DNA of 64,000 nt from Anolis sagrei (lineage: Eukaryota; Chordata; Lepidosauria; Squamata; Anolidae): positions 195,110,278-195,174,277 of the forward strand of contig NC_090024.1 of NCBI RefSeq assembly GCF_037176765.1. Direction: 5' to 3'. Under the pieces are notes generated by a model. That model was given only the letters and a program-made list of their open reading frames with translations, was not told the DNA's origin and ran no database searches. Below are positions 26,101-36,612 of this stretch, piece after piece (within the stretch, counting starts at the first letter, position 1; every line of letters starts with the position of its first letter). The position numbers were made by a program, and so were the translations under genes.

Positions 26101-29100
26101 GGTTCAGCCATCCCCTGCTTGCAATTTATAATTTAAAAACAATGATCTAACAAGTCTCACAATATTTTATAAAGAGAATCCAATCCATATCCTGCCTATA
26201 GTGGTTAAAGAGTAGGGGGGCATAAAGCAATGTGTGCTTTTGTGCTTATAGTAAGGAGGAAACAAAAGGACAGTGCCTTCTTTGAGGCAGGGGCAGAGAG
26301 CACTGAACTTGGAGCTCGGAAAAAATTAACAGTGCCCTGCAGATACAGGCTGTCTCCTTGTAGGTCTGACAACAATTACTCAGTGTATTTTAACTCTCTC
26401 ACACACAATGCTCAACATACGTATTTGTAAATACATCATGTATTATTGAAAAAGTCAGTAAGGCAACATTGATCTCCTTTCAAAAGTGAACCAAATTCAA
26501 GCTAATGATAAACCTTTTGTAATCTCCCCAGTACGAGAAGCAAGGGGCATAGAAGACTACACTCACTAACAAAGCAAGAAATGCTTAGTGAAAGGTTAGA
26601 TGTTAATACCACAGACTTAATCATCTGGGAAATTTGCTGTCAAGAGAGGAATGTTAACAATCACTTTCATTTCATAACAGTGTATGGGACTCAGCTGTAA
26701 ACATCTGCCTGAAAATACAACCGGAGATAAGAAGCATTATTTTATGCTTTCTCTCACCTGCAATTTTAGTGGCGTATGGTCCACAGCCACCATTTTTGTC
26801 AGGATACTGGCTCCAAGGGTAGTTCGGTAGTCTTCATAAAATTTCTTGTGAACATACTGGTGGAGGAGAGAGGTTTTCCCTACACTAGAGAGAAAGCAGA
26901 AACATAGAAAAAGAAGTGTTACTGCAGGCCTAGTGATGATAACACTCTACATGGGGCTGCGTTTGAAGACTGCCCAGAAACTACAGTTGGTCCAAACATC
27001 TGCAGCCAGGCTGCTTAGGGGAGCCAGTTACAGGGAACAGTCAACCCCCCTGTTTAAACACCTCCACTGGCTTCCAATAAATTTCCGGTCCCAATTCATG
27101 GCGCTGGTGATCACCTACAAAGCCTTAAACTGTTTGGGACCTGCCTATCTTTGCAATTGCATCTTCCCCTATGAACCAGTGTGTATCCTGAGATCATCTG
27201 GGGAGGCTCTGCTCTCTCTTCAGCCACCGTCTCAAACGCGGTGGGTGGGGACAAGGGAGAGGGCCTTTCGGTGGTGGCCTCCCAGCTTTGGAACTCCCTC
27301 CCTAGGGAGACCAGACAGGCTCCCACGTTGTCTTCCTTTTGGAGGGAATTAAAAACCTGGATGTTCCGCTGTGTCTTTGATTAGGCAGTTCACCAGAAAA
27401 CTATACTGTCCCTACTTTAAGTTCTGTGCTTTACTTTGGCACTTTTATTGGCTACCTCGACACTTTTGCCAATGGTATTCCCTAGCCCCTGTTCATTTGA
27501 TTTCCACACTTTCCATGGGCTCCTTTTAGGAATTATTGCACTCATTGAGCCTGAACACAGCTATGATCTCTATCTCAGCCATATTTTTTATAATGTTATT
27601 TATGACTGAGTTTGTTTTATTATTTTTATTTGATTGATTTTAATTGTGTCTCTGTTTTTATCTGTAATTTTTGGACTTGTCTCTTTCTAAGCCGCCCCGA
27701 GTCCCCTAGGAGAGATGGTGGCGGGGGTATAAAAATAAATAAATAAATAAATAAATTATTATTATTATTATTATTATTATTATAGTGGTTTATACTTTTC
27801 AACTGTGGGTGTTCCCAGGCAGCTTGCAACATGAATTAAAACAAGGTACATGAATTAAAGAATAGTAATAAATGTTAAAAGCAATTAAACAAGCTACTAT
27901 ATTAAAATTTAAAGTTTAAAATAATATAACATTATGTAACCATTTCTATTCTGTGTCACCAGAATAAATGAAGTTGTGATTAATTGCCCACTATTGTGGC
28001 ATGGCAGTGGCATTCAACTTTCAAAAGATATGCCAGTGGATCATCGGCTCTGGCAGCCTCTGCCATGCTAGCAAAGTCTCAAAAGCATATGGCTCTAGAG
28101 GCAAACTGCTTATCTGCAATCCAAGAATCACCTTCGTATGGAAAAGTATGCATGAAAAAACTCAACACCTGAAATTGTTCAGCCACAAGAATCAAGAACC
28201 CAATTTTCATGGAGGCAGGCAGTAGCTCTGTTAGTTCGTTGGAATATAAACAAAGTCTTGTGATTCCTTAATATGGTACTACTTTTATTTGACATAAACT
28301 TTAGAAGACAGAAGAAATGGACTGGAATTTAAAGGAGATGTATCTCTAAGATACAACAAAACTCTGTACCTTACGTGTGAAATAGTGGAGAGGCCACATG
28401 CACCAATGAAATCATGCATCCTCAGTGTATCATTTTTCCAAACCAAAGGCTTAACCACTGAATATAATAAAACAGTCTTTTTCAAATATTAGTACTGTTC
28501 GCTTAGTTTTTATAGGTATCATTGACTAACCCAGCTTTCTCAAGATCTATAACTGCTATATGTTTTTAAACTGTTTGATATTTATACTGATGGGCCTAAT
28601 GGCCATGAGCTACTTTCATTGTTTTATCCTTAATTTATTGTGTTTTGTTTTTGATCTACAACCTTTTGTTTGATATGATGTGTATTGTTTTTGTGTTGTG
28701 AGCTGCCCCAAGGAGGCAGGGTATAAATAAAGTTGTTGTTGTTGTTATTGTTGTTGTTATTGTTGTTGTTATAGTTGGTGGGAACAAGAGCGAGGGCCTT
28801 TTCAGTGGTGGACCCATGACTTTGGAACTCCCTCTACAAGGAGGTGTGTTCAGCTATTTCATTATTGGTCTTTCACTCCCAGGTGAAAACCTTTCTATCG
28901 AAGCAGGCCTTCCCCAACAACACAGAAAAACAGCTTATCTCGGTCAGTCAAGGCTCACATGGCCTAAGACTTGGAGCTCTGAGACATTTAGTTTAATGTT
29001 TCAACATTTTAGGACAACCTCAGTGGCCTGAGGTATAGGGATTTTATGATAATGAAATATGTGATTGTTTTTATGCAATTTATATTATGTAATCTGTGTT

Positions 29101-31667
29101 TTATGCAATATATTGATTTATTATTTATATGTTGGCTTGCTGAGATGATGGTTTTCTGTATTATGTAGTTTGTTTTTTCTATTTTGTTCACTGCTTTGAT
29201 TTCCATTTATGGGAGTAAAGCAGGATAAAAGTAAATACAATTATGATGATGATGATGATGTAGCTCTACAAAAGATCCCAGAATGAAAAATACAGTCCTT
29301 GAAAATGGGCTAGTCTTGATCTAAACCTTATGACAGCCTGATGATTCTGCCTTATATGATAATGTCACAGTTGCTTCTGATAACATGGTCCCGCTTTGTA
29401 GATGGAAGAAGCACGCTAGAGGTACATGAAGCAGGCAACCACCTTGGGCTTGAGGAGGCTTCCTATGTAACAATGATAAGTGCAACCTTTCAAAGCCCAG
29501 GTTCATTAAAACACCTTCAATCAACCATGACTGTCAAGAAACAAATGTTGCTCTTTGGTTGGAAATGCCATTAGCTGGTCTTTAGGTCTCGCTGACATTG
29601 TGCTTCAGCTTACAAGGGCAAATACAGGAAAACTGACCTTTTGAAAGGTTTGTGCAACTTTAATCTTTTCCACTGTGTGAAATGTATTCCCATAGCTTCT
29701 TGTTATCAATTTCCTGCAGTATTAAATTTCCTATGGATACTGCGCATGTGCCAACATTGAACAGTTCCCTGAATTTAGCAGGTCTTCATAAGAAAGAGCA
29801 ACCACTGGGCTGTTTTGCCTGTAGATAATTACAACTAGATATGGCACAATGAAATCCATAGTCTGTATCAAATCTTTTGAATGCAGACCTTGACTGTGGG
29901 CTATTGTCAGATGTATGTCATATGTCATGGATCATTATAGATCAGTCAATCAATCTGTTGCCAAATCATCAGGCAGTGAAAAAGGGGAGAATAAATATGT
30001 CAATTTCCCTTTAAAACATCTGTAAATATTATCTGGAAAAAAATCACTAGCTAGTAATGTGTCATTTCTACTAAAGTCAGGAAGCAGAAATTCAATTTCC
30101 TGCCAGGCTAGCAACTACTAATCATGTGAGAGTGAATTCTAATGGATGTTTTCACAGAGGACTTATACAGTACCTTAAGTCATGGGAATTTTTCCTGACT
30201 TGTCAACCAAAGTACCCAGAAGCCTTATTAAAAAGACCGCATTGCTGCACCCAGTATTGTTCTCAATAACTTACTATTTTTCCATTATTACTTTTTATAT
30301 ACTCCAATGCTCCCATATATCAACACCAAACAAAATGGGAGACAATAGCTTAACTCCCAGCATTTGAGAATAGGGCAAACTAACCGCACTAGGCTTTGGA
30401 ATGAATACATTGTCTTACTATTTCCCATTAGTTTTATTGATTCTCTGCTCTTATTGTCACGACTTTTATTTAGGTTTTGAGGATAAGAAATTTACAGCTG
30501 CATCTAAGAATGTCCAACTCTCAAGACTAAAATATGATTTTGTCACAATATGTTATTTGATAATATATATCATACCCTCCCAAGCTTTTAAAGGAAAGCA
30601 ATGGCAAATTCCCTCTGAACAAATCTTGCCAAGAAAACCTCTTGAGAAGTTCACTTTAAGGTTGCCATGTATCCAAAATGACTTGAAGTCAATAATAAAT
30701 TTCAGCTTCTTCATTAAAAGGTTTTACAAATAGGGATCTTCACCCCACAGACAATTCCAAGAGGTAATGCAACATGCAACTGGGACATTGAGATGTGAGA
30801 GTGGTGTTTTCATCACACTAGAGAGAAAAATCCACTTAAAATCCAGTTTTTGCCTCCTGCAGAATTCTGGGGTTTGTAGTTTAGTGAGGCTGTTAAAGGC
30901 TCCTCCCTAAACTACAAACCCCAGAATTCTGCAGGAGGCAGAAACCGGATTTTAAGTGGATTTGTTCTCTAGTGTGATGAGGCCCTGGGACTATGTAGCC
31001 ATTCTTTCTCTTGCTCTTAGCCTAATCTACCCCAAAGGGATGTTATATGGGGAAAATGAATAGAGAAATTTCCGTTTCCCTGAGTTCCTTTAGAGCAGCA
31101 GTTCCCAGCCTTTGGACTTCCAGATTCTTTCAGATACTTTAAACTTTAGTTCCCAGAATTCCCAACTATTGGCCATACTAATTGGGGCTTCTGGTAGTTG
31201 AGGCCCAAAACATCTGGAAGGCCAAAGTTGAGAACCAGTGCTTTAGAGAATACAAATTTAATCAGAACAATTGTGGTGTAATGTTTTGAATGTTGGATGA
31301 TGACTAGATACCAGGGTTTGATTCCCCACGTTTCCATGCAAACTCAAGTCACCTTCTCTCAGGTTCAGAAGAAGGCAATGGCAAACCTCTTCTGAGCAAA
31401 TGCTGCCAAGAAAACCCATAATAGGTTTGCCTTGGAGGTGCTGGTGATAATCTGTAAATGAATTGAAGCCATACAGCAACAGAGATATAATCAGCGCTGT
31501 GCCATACAAAGGTCAACCAGAGAAGAAAAGAATTGTAATTGAGAGAGGAAGTAAGTCTCTCCTGAGGATTTTTTAACATTGTCAAAAACAAAGAGTGCTG
31601 CTTACCCTAAAGCTCCAATGATAATGATCTTCAAATCCACTCTTTTACTTGAACTCATGGATGTAAT
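20046..31667 (-). CDS. RAB7B: RAB7B, late-endosomal/TGN Rab GTPase (complete coding gene, 5 coding exons)
   Basis: Five exons (31658-31606, 26884-26758, 24920-24705, 24050-23925, 20126-20046) each have AG acceptors and GT donors and join in phase to 200 residues plus TGA. Seen in the product: G1 GALGVGKT (15-22), switch I YRTTLGASI (37-45), G3 WDTGGQE (62-68), G4 NKID (124-127), G5 SAK (153-155) and the prenylation motif Cys199-Cys200 after a basic KKK. The Gly-Gly in WDTGGQE, where most Rabs have Ala-Gly, and the exon split points match human RAB7B (199 residues) as I remember it, rather than RAB7A. Known for the family: a GTPase of late endosomes, lysosomes and the trans-Golgi network that controls retrograde traffic and TLR turnover in myeloid cells. 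No disabling change seen. Introns carry LINEs, SINEs and MITEs. CTSE lies upstream on the same strand. Confidence 0.95.
20278..20322 (+). mobile_element. CR1 3' tail scrap in RAB7B intron 4
   Basis: Signature gatggcccttatggtctcat and ctatgattctatct, about 150 bp upstream of the RAB7B exon 5 acceptor in gene sense. Confidence 0.5.
20754..20849. repeat. Imperfect hairpin, about 40-bp arms
   Basis: Arm cattcctgggatctggtact and its partner near agtgccagatcccaggaaga are reverse complements with a few mismatches. The tips gtgaccact / agtggtcac face a 10-base loop. Probably a small MITE. It lies in RAB7B intron 4. Confidence 0.65.
22805..22907 (+). repeat. Single arm of the 12.3/54.5 kb dimer repeat
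   Basis: Reads cacaatctctggggatgcc, gcgaaacgtcaggagagaat and catggccatacagcctggaa, ending cacagcaaccc. Same orientation as the right arms of the dimers. Confidence 0.65.
23244..23489. mobile_element. Harbinger-like MITE with TAA duplication
   Basis: Starts gggatcatctacactgacc and ends with the rough complement (atatagatggggacc), flanked by TAA at 23241-23243 and 23490-23492. The inner arms share cttaatgcag/ctgcattaag. Old, with long internal unmatched sequence. Confidence 0.55.
23493..23705 (+). mobile_element. tRNA-derived SINE, decayed
   Basis: Body text tgcctcagcctcagaggaag and gcaatggcaaagctcctcac, ending in (AAC)n. The same family occurs at 31.3, 37.7 and (reversed) 45.2 kb. It lies in RAB7B intron 4, about 200 bp beyond exon 4. 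Confidence 0.6.
23925..24050 (-). CDS. RAB7B: RAB7B coding exon 4 (G5 SAK motif)
   Basis: A 126-bp exon (42 codons, phase 0). It reads VSKETASLWCKEKDIAYFEV followed by SAKNDINVV, so the G5 loop is intact, and ends LARQALSR. Acceptor catcttgcag, donor AGG|GTAAG. Confidence 0.95.
24266..24370. repeat. About 105-base polypyrimidine tract in RAB7B intron 3
   Basis: C/T on plus with only scattered A; hence A/G on the transcribed RNA. It lies between exon 4 and exon 3, 215 bp from the exon 4 acceptor. Confidence 0.85.
24705..24920 (-). CDS. RAB7B: RAB7B coding exon 3 (switch II, NKID)
   Basis: A 216-bp exon (72 codons, phase 0 at both ends). It starts IWDTGGQERFRSMVSTFYKG (switch II) and includes FDVTDIDSFECLDDW and the guanine-specificity motif GNKIDLQDR. 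The acceptor is ttcttttag and the donor CAG|GTAAG. The glycines of WDTGGQE are a RAB7B signature within the RAB7 family. Confidence 0.95.
25262..25582 (+). mobile_element. Non-LTR retrotransposon, ORF2 C-terminal fragment
   Basis: Codes for RFKDGLKANLKNCGIDTENW, EALALERSNWRSAVTSSAAE and, after indels, a C2H2-like CPHCRRTC. This is the extreme C terminus of a LINE polymerase. The clade is not assigned. A longer copy lies at 47.6 kb. Confidence 0.65.
25762..25801. repeat. Perfect 16-bp stem hairpin in RAB7B intron 2
   Basis: atgtatggaaccacct, loop gctataag, aggtggttccatacat. No mismatch in the stem. No relation to the MITE families here was seen. Confidence 0.85.
25925..25990 (+). mobile_element. 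3' tail of the 5S-type SINE
   Basis: gggtcaccataagtcaacag and gtgacttgaaggcacatac match the tail of the 39.1 kb 5S-derived SINE. Confidence 0.55.
26758..26884 (-). CDS. RAB7B: RAB7B coding exon 2 (P-loop, switch I)
   Basis: A 127-bp exon. It completes the P-loop (GVGKTSLLHQYVHKKFY) and carries switch I with the conserved Thr of YRTTLGASI, ending at LKLQ. The acceptor tctctctag ends at 26885 and the donor is CAG|GTGAG. Coding bases so far total 180, giving 60 whole codons. An L2 LINE begins only about 50 bp upstream of the acceptor. Confidence 0.95.
26938..27785 (+). mobile_element. L2 LINE 3' end (ORF2 C terminus + tail) in RAB7B intron 1
   Basis: Codes LKTAQKLQLVQTSAARLLRG, LFKHLHWLPINFRSQFMALV and TYKALNCLGPAYL. 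A shift near 27250 moves the end (VASQLWNSLPRETRQAP, LKTWMFRCVF) to another frame. The 3' UTR ends ccccgagtcccctaggagag and (AAAT)n(ATT)n. 5'-truncated, antisense to RAB7B, starting about 50 bp from the exon 2 acceptor. Confidence 0.88.
27732..27783 (+). repeat. (AAAT)n(ATT)n microsatellite, L2 tail
   Basis: Direct continuation of the L2 3' end. After it, 27785-27905 looks like a reversed L2/SINE tail. Confidence 0.8.
28545..28773 (+). mobile_element. L2-type 3' tail with (GTT)n
   Basis: tgtgagctgccccaaggagg then gcagggtataaataaag and GTT/ATT repeats. A second L2 3' end follows at once. Confidence 0.65.
28774..29262 (+). mobile_element. L2 3' coding end and tail with (ATG)n
   Basis: Reads as the L2 ORF2 C terminus (gggaacaagagcgagggcct, tttggaactccctctacaag), then the UTR and gggagtaaagcaggataaaa, ending in an ATG repeat at 29242-29260. 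Lies in RAB7B intron 1. Confidence 0.65.
29265..30770. other. RAB7B intron 1, little recognised
   Basis: Only a SINE-tail scrap at about 30590-30700 (aaagcaatggcaaattccct). No exon seen. Confidence 0.3.
30807..30985. mobile_element. Long near-perfect palindromic MITE
   Basis: Outer ends catcacactagagag and ctctagtgtgatg. Inner arms of about 55 bp (tccacttaaaatccagtttt ... taagtgga on the other side) differ at only a few bases around a short spacer. A half copy lies at 63.2 kb. No target duplication is clear. Confidence 0.8.
31096..31240. mobile_element. hAT-like MITE, family D, perfect 8-bp duplication
   Basis: Ends cagcagttcccagcctttgg and ccaaagttgagaaccagtg are inverted repeats. Target octamer ctttagag at 31088-31095 and 31241-31248. 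About 370 bp from the RAB7B first coding exon, in intron 2 by the inferred numbering. Confidence 0.85.
31265..31492 (+). mobile_element. tRNA-derived SINE, decayed
   Basis: Box B-like ggtttgattcccc, then tctctcaggttcagaagaag and gcaatggcaaacctcttctg. Ends 110 bp before the RAB7B first coding exon's donor. Confidence 0.6.
31606..31667 (-). CDS. RAB7B: RAB7B first coding exon (start codon, G1 start)
   Basis: The start codon is at 31658-31656 and opens MSSSKRVDLKIIIIGALG, with the split codon GG|T completed in the next exon. The acceptor is strong: a C/T-rich tract and tttag end at 31668, leaving nine untranslated bases (ATTACATCC) before ATG. The donor is GTAAG at 31605-31601. The start is chosen because the residues align with the N terminus of mammalian RAB7B and no upstream in-frame ATG is possible in this exon. 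Confidence 0.93.
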
Positions 31668-31929
31668 CTAAAGGGAGGTGAGAGACAAGAGTAACAGGAA
31701 TCAACATCTTGTGTCTGAAGCACACATATGTACATATAATACAATACCACAAATGCACATGATGTCAGCTGGTTAACCCTCTTTTAGTGCATCACTATGA
31801 AAGAAGTAATAGGTAAATATAACAAAACTGTTTCTATTTATAAATTTTAAGAACTCTCTTGAGGTATGTGGGACTTTTTGCTCATAAATTCGACAATCAA
31901 TTTTCTATAATTTGTGATTTGGTTGACAC

Positions 31930-32150
31930 AAATCTAAAAATGCACTAGATCCTGTCTGGTCTTGAAACCTAAGCAGGGTCAGGCTAGGTTATTATTTGGA
32001 TGGGAGACCACCAATGAATACCAGGTGCAGTAGACTAAATTCCAGAAGCCATGTCAAACCAACTGAGTATTTCTTGCCCTAAAAATCATTTGAAATTAAT
32101 TGGTCTGCCATTGATAGGCTACTTAAATGCGCTTACACACACAAAACACA
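31930..32150 (+). mobile_element. 5S rRNA-derived SINE
   Basis: The head matches 5S rRNA: gatcctgtctggtcttgaaa, cctaagcagggtcaggctag, tggatgggagaccaccaatg. The tail has ctgagtatttcttgcc. The mutations and the SINE tail show it is not a working 5S gene. Confidence 0.75.
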
Positions 32151-32460
32151 CAATCTAGTGGACCGAATTTAATTTGTTTTCCAGTTTGGTCAGTTCCTCT
32201 TCCTAGCAGGGTTTCAGAATTATGCACAAGACCAACCTTTAATTTCACCATGATTTTTAAATTTTACAATGGATTTTAGAGTTACAAAGTTCATAGCATA
32301 CATTACGAGTTGAGTAGCTTCTAGTAAGAGCCTTTTCCACAGTGGGACTCTGAAAGTGGGATATTCTTTCTAGGGAGGCTTATCTGGTATCCGTGTAATG
32401 ACACAATTAATTGTAAAAGTCACCCCCATTTTCTTGTTTAAGCTGTCTTGAAATGTTTAT

Positions 32461-32730
32461 CTAAAATAATAATAATAATAATAATAATAACAACAATAAT
32501 TTATTTATTGACAGCCCTATCTCCCCAAATGTATGGCAAACTTTCAGTGGCAAAAAGGGAAAGACATTCAGACAAATTACATCAGGAAAAATCATATTAA
32601 ACAACATCAGACAAAATAACCGACAGTAAGAAATTAAATAACCTGTACGAATATAATAATATAAATTTGACGTTAAATAAAAGCAACTAAGAGCAATGGC
32701 TAAAACCATTATAAAAAGATGACATGTTAT
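32461..32730 (-). mobile_element. L2-type tail, reversed, with (AAT)n
   Basis: (AAT)n at 32466-32491, then ttgacagccctatctcccca, the complement of the tail block. 32820-32925 is a second tail-like piece in plus sense ending taaataaataaatg. Confidence 0.5.
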
Positions 32731-33559
32731 TTAAACTTAGTCTAGCCTAAGAAACTATTTTGCTGATCTTATTCTTTGCTTATACCCATACTGTCCTCCG
32801 CTCCATTCAATTGTTGACCGCTGTGCTTTAATTCTGTATTTTATTCTTTAAGTTGGAAAATGACCAGAGATCCTTGGTTTTGATGAAGCAATGTATAAAT
32901 GACTTAAATAAATAAATGCACATCTGTGCCTTTCTCCCACTTGCTTCCCCATGGTCAATAATTCCCACATTTATGCTGCTGCAGTGAAAGGAGAGAGGAC
33001 TGGGATCATCTTTTATATACAGCTGAGAAGACGATAATTGTCACTAAAAGAACTCTAAAGAAACCAATTAACGCTGGTGCTCCGCACAAGAGAAGGCACC
33101 ACATTGCACTATTGTTTAGCTAAAGGCTTCTCTGTTGATACATCATTGCTCCTATTTCTTCTTGAGTCCAAGCCTTTCACTCACAGCTGTATCTTGCATT
33201 CTCTTTCTAGCTAGGGTTGCCCATCCCTAAAATAGAAATAATAGAGAAAGAAGTTGGCATAGTCTTGTGTTCCCTGAAATATTTAATTAGGCCACGTGAG
33301 TGCCAGTTAGGAATTATTTCATCTTGGCCCAATACATGCAAAGACAATAATACTAGATATCCAGGTTCAGTATAACTATCACCCAGGTTTCAAATGGAAG
33401 TATTACCTAGAACAAAGATTTTTGGGGCACCCTTAAGACCTAAAACAAATCCACAAAGGTACATGCTAAAATAAACCTCTTTGTCATAACAAGACTGCAA
33501 AACTTGTTCTATTGTATTAGAAAAAGCCAGCATGAGTCTTTCAAGACCAAATCATTTTA

Positions 33560-34706
33560 GAATTTGTGCAGATTGGTACCACTTTAATTGCAGGGGCTCA
33601 ATACTGGGTGTTGTGGTCTTCGTTGCCAAATATCTTTAGTCTTCGTTGCCAAAGAGTGCTGGTGTCTCACTAAATTGTAAATCCCAGGTTTCCATAGCAT
33701 TGAGCCATGGCAGTTAAAGTAGTGTCAAACTGCATTAACTTTATAGTGTAAATCAGCATTTCTCAACCTGGGGGTCGGGACCCCTGAGGGGTCGCGAGGG
33801 GGTTTCAGAGCGGTTGCCAAAGACCATCAGAAAACATATATTTTTAATGAACCCTTTTGGCAGGGAAAGCCGAAGATCCAAGATTGCTCTGCCTGCCCTC
33901 CTCTTTCTTTTTGGAAACAGACAGCGAATCCTCCCACCAAAAGCCCTCCTGTTGTGATTGGCTGGCCTCTCAGTCAAGGAGAAGGGTATTTCTGAGACTC
34001 CAAGTGGGGAGGGGAGAGCAGGTGTGCTTGGCACATGGCAGCGTGGTACGCATGTGTGGGTGAGGTGAAGCGTGTGAGATGGGAGGGGCTCGGGGGTTCT
34101 GTGTGGGAAGTTTGGCCCAGTTCTATCATTGGTGGGATTCAGAATGCTCTTTGATTGTAGGTGAACTATAAATCCCAGCAACTACAACTCCCAAAATGAC
34201 AAGGTCTTTTTTCCCCAAACTCCACCAGTGCTCACATTTGAGCATATTGAGTATTCATGCCAAGTTTGGTCCAGATCTATCATTGTTTGAGTCCACAGTG
34301 CCCTCTGGATGTAGGTGAATTACAACTCCAAAACTTAAGGTCAATGCTCATCAAACGGTTCCAGTATTTTCTGTTAGTCATGGGAGTTCTGTGTGCCAAG
34401 TATGGTTCAATTCCATCATTGGTGAAGTTCAGAGTGCAGCTATAACAAAATCAATTCTCCCCAACCCCACCAGTATTCATAATTTGAGCTATTTCAGGTA
34501 TTCTATTTTGTCAAATTTGGTCCGGTGAATGAAAATGCATCCTGCATATCAAATATTTACATTACAATTCATAACAGTACCAAAATTATAGTTATGAAGT
34601 AGCAACAAAAATAATTTTATGGTTGGGGGTCACCACAACATGAGGAACTATATTAAGGGGTCATGTCATTGGGAAGATTGAGAAACACTAATGTAGATGC
34701 ACTCTA
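33560..34706. mobile_element. Family A MITE split by a hAT element
   Basis: The half before 33746 (ccatagcattgagccatggc, agtgtcaaactgcattaact) continues after 34698 (gatgcactct). A tcttcgttgccaaa segment is duplicated inside the left part (about 33615 and 33640). Confidence 0.7.
33754..34690 (-). mobile_element. Non-autonomous hAT element, family E, inserted in a MITE
   Basis: Ends cagcatttctcaacctgggg and gggaagattgagaaacacta. Flanking octamers gtgtaaat and atgtagat agree at 6 of 8. At 937 bp it is the longest of the three family E copies and lies opposite to them. It includes a segment (about 33850-34090) the others lack. No transposase frame seen. Confidence 0.82.
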
Positions 34707-34899
34707 AACTTCTCACCTTTTTCAACTTTTTAAAAAGAGTTACAAGCTGGCAAATCAGGGAAATGCTGTGAGTGAAACAGATCCTGATTTCAGAAAGGCA
34801 GTTGATAAGTTCCCCGTGGTTAATCTTACAACAAGTAGCAAGACAATAAAGGATCTAGAAACCAAGGCCCATGAGAAAGAATAAACATGTTGGGCAGGG

Positions 34900-35215
34900 G
34901 AAGATAAGATGAAGATTTGAAGTGAGTGATATCTTCAAACATCTGAAGAGCTATCAGGTGAAAGATAGCGCAAACTTGTTTTCTGCTGTTTAGGAGGGAA
35001 GGGCCTGAACCAATGCTTCAAAGGCAGATGCCAATTAAACATTAGGAAGAACATAGGTGATGGTAAGTACTGTTTGCATGGTTACAGACTACTTCAGAAA
35101 GTAGGTAGATTCTCAGATTTTGGATGGCCTTCTGTCCCAAATGCTTCAGTTATAGAGTTATGCACTGTTGGATCCAATCATCTCTACTGTCCTTTCCAAT
35201 ACTACAACTCTTTAC
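34900..35215 (+). mobile_element. CR1 LINE, decayed 3' fragment
   Basis: gatatcttcaaacatctgaa, aacttgttttctgctgttta, aattaaacattaggaagaac follow the order of the 39.7 kb CR1, with many changes. Confidence 0.6.
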
Positions 35216-35219
35216 TTTT

Positions 35220-36612
35220 CATAGGCATTCAATTATGACCAGGGATGAGGGATCTCTGACCATAGAGCCTCACATAAGATAACGTTCCAAAGTCCCTTAG
35301 AAGGATGTTGGGAGTGGGAAAAGTCAGGAACTGGGCCATTAAGATCATGACAGTCATCATGTAATACTATGAACAATAAAGACCAACATGAATAAAGTAC
35401 AACATTTCCAGATTTCATGGTAAGCAATGCCCTTAAAGCAGAAGTAATTGGTTCATTTAGGATTGTGAAAGAAGCAAGACTCATACTCATGACATGGAAA
35501 AATGCCGTCACTACTGTTTAATTTTATAAAAATGGTCATTGCTATCTGAGAAGGCTTTATTGACAAATGTAATTACTATGGCTGCATATGATGCTGCCCA
35601 GATTTCATCTACTATCCATCTCAATTCAATGACTCCTACCAGTAATGTCCCATTCATTCATTAGGTGGGTGGATTCCGAAATCTTCCCACAACACCACTA
35701 TTTTTAGCAATGGGGTTTACATGGAAATGGGTTATATGAAGAATTCTAAAAGGAAGCAATCAGCTTTGCTGCATGACACAGGGCTTCCTTTCAGCAAAGT
35801 CAGTTGCATTAGGGTTCTTTCTTTTGCTCTAGCAACACTCTTGTGACTTTGACAGATGTGTAACAATTTGATGCCTTTGGCGCACAGCCTTATTCCCATG
35901 TACTGCTGTTACTCAAACTGCAATTCAGTGAATGAATATGAAGATGATTCCACTTTCATGTTCCTCCCTGGTTCATCCCCAAGCCTGCTTCATTCCTCCA
36001 CTTCCCTTTTCTCTACTTCTCTCCAAAATATAAATTGCTTGAGGCAGGAATTGGTCTTGTATTCTTCAATGGATGAGGCGATATAAATACAAACAAACAA
36101 ATATGTAGGGATGGGGAAGGACCGTCTGCTGAATTTCTAGTCAACACGAAAAGCAGCCACAGCAAAGAGAGAAAAGAAGTAACCCTCTAGTCATGACCAA
36201 TATTTCTAGCTTGGATTATGAAAGATTGAAGATACTGCTATTTAAATTAAGACCTTTCAACCATCTAATGTAATGGGAAGACAATTTAGTCACTGAGCAA
36301 GGAACACTGAAACCTGCTGTGCATGCATCATTCTGATTATTCAAATTGTTCTCTTTTTGTGCATGGCTGCACAAGGCATGTTGAAGAATGGAGCTATGGT
36401 TTTGGAAGGAAGAGTAAAACCCATTTAATTTTGTGCTTTTTAACATTTCTAACAAGATCCTCTACATCTCTACATCAGGTCAAGGGTACTATAATCTCAA
36501 ATACATATATACATTGATTCTGTGAACATTAACACAGAGAAGAAAGTCCCACTGAGTTCAATAAGATCTGTTTCAAAGGAAACACTGTCCGAAGTGCTGC
36601 CTTATCATCACA
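35220..36612. other. Unassigned intronic span
   Basis: No exon or clear repeat recognised. Confidence 0.3.

Noticed and set aside
31930-32030. 5S rRNA gene
   Set aside because: Several mismatches to 5S, no proper ends, and a SINE tail follows.
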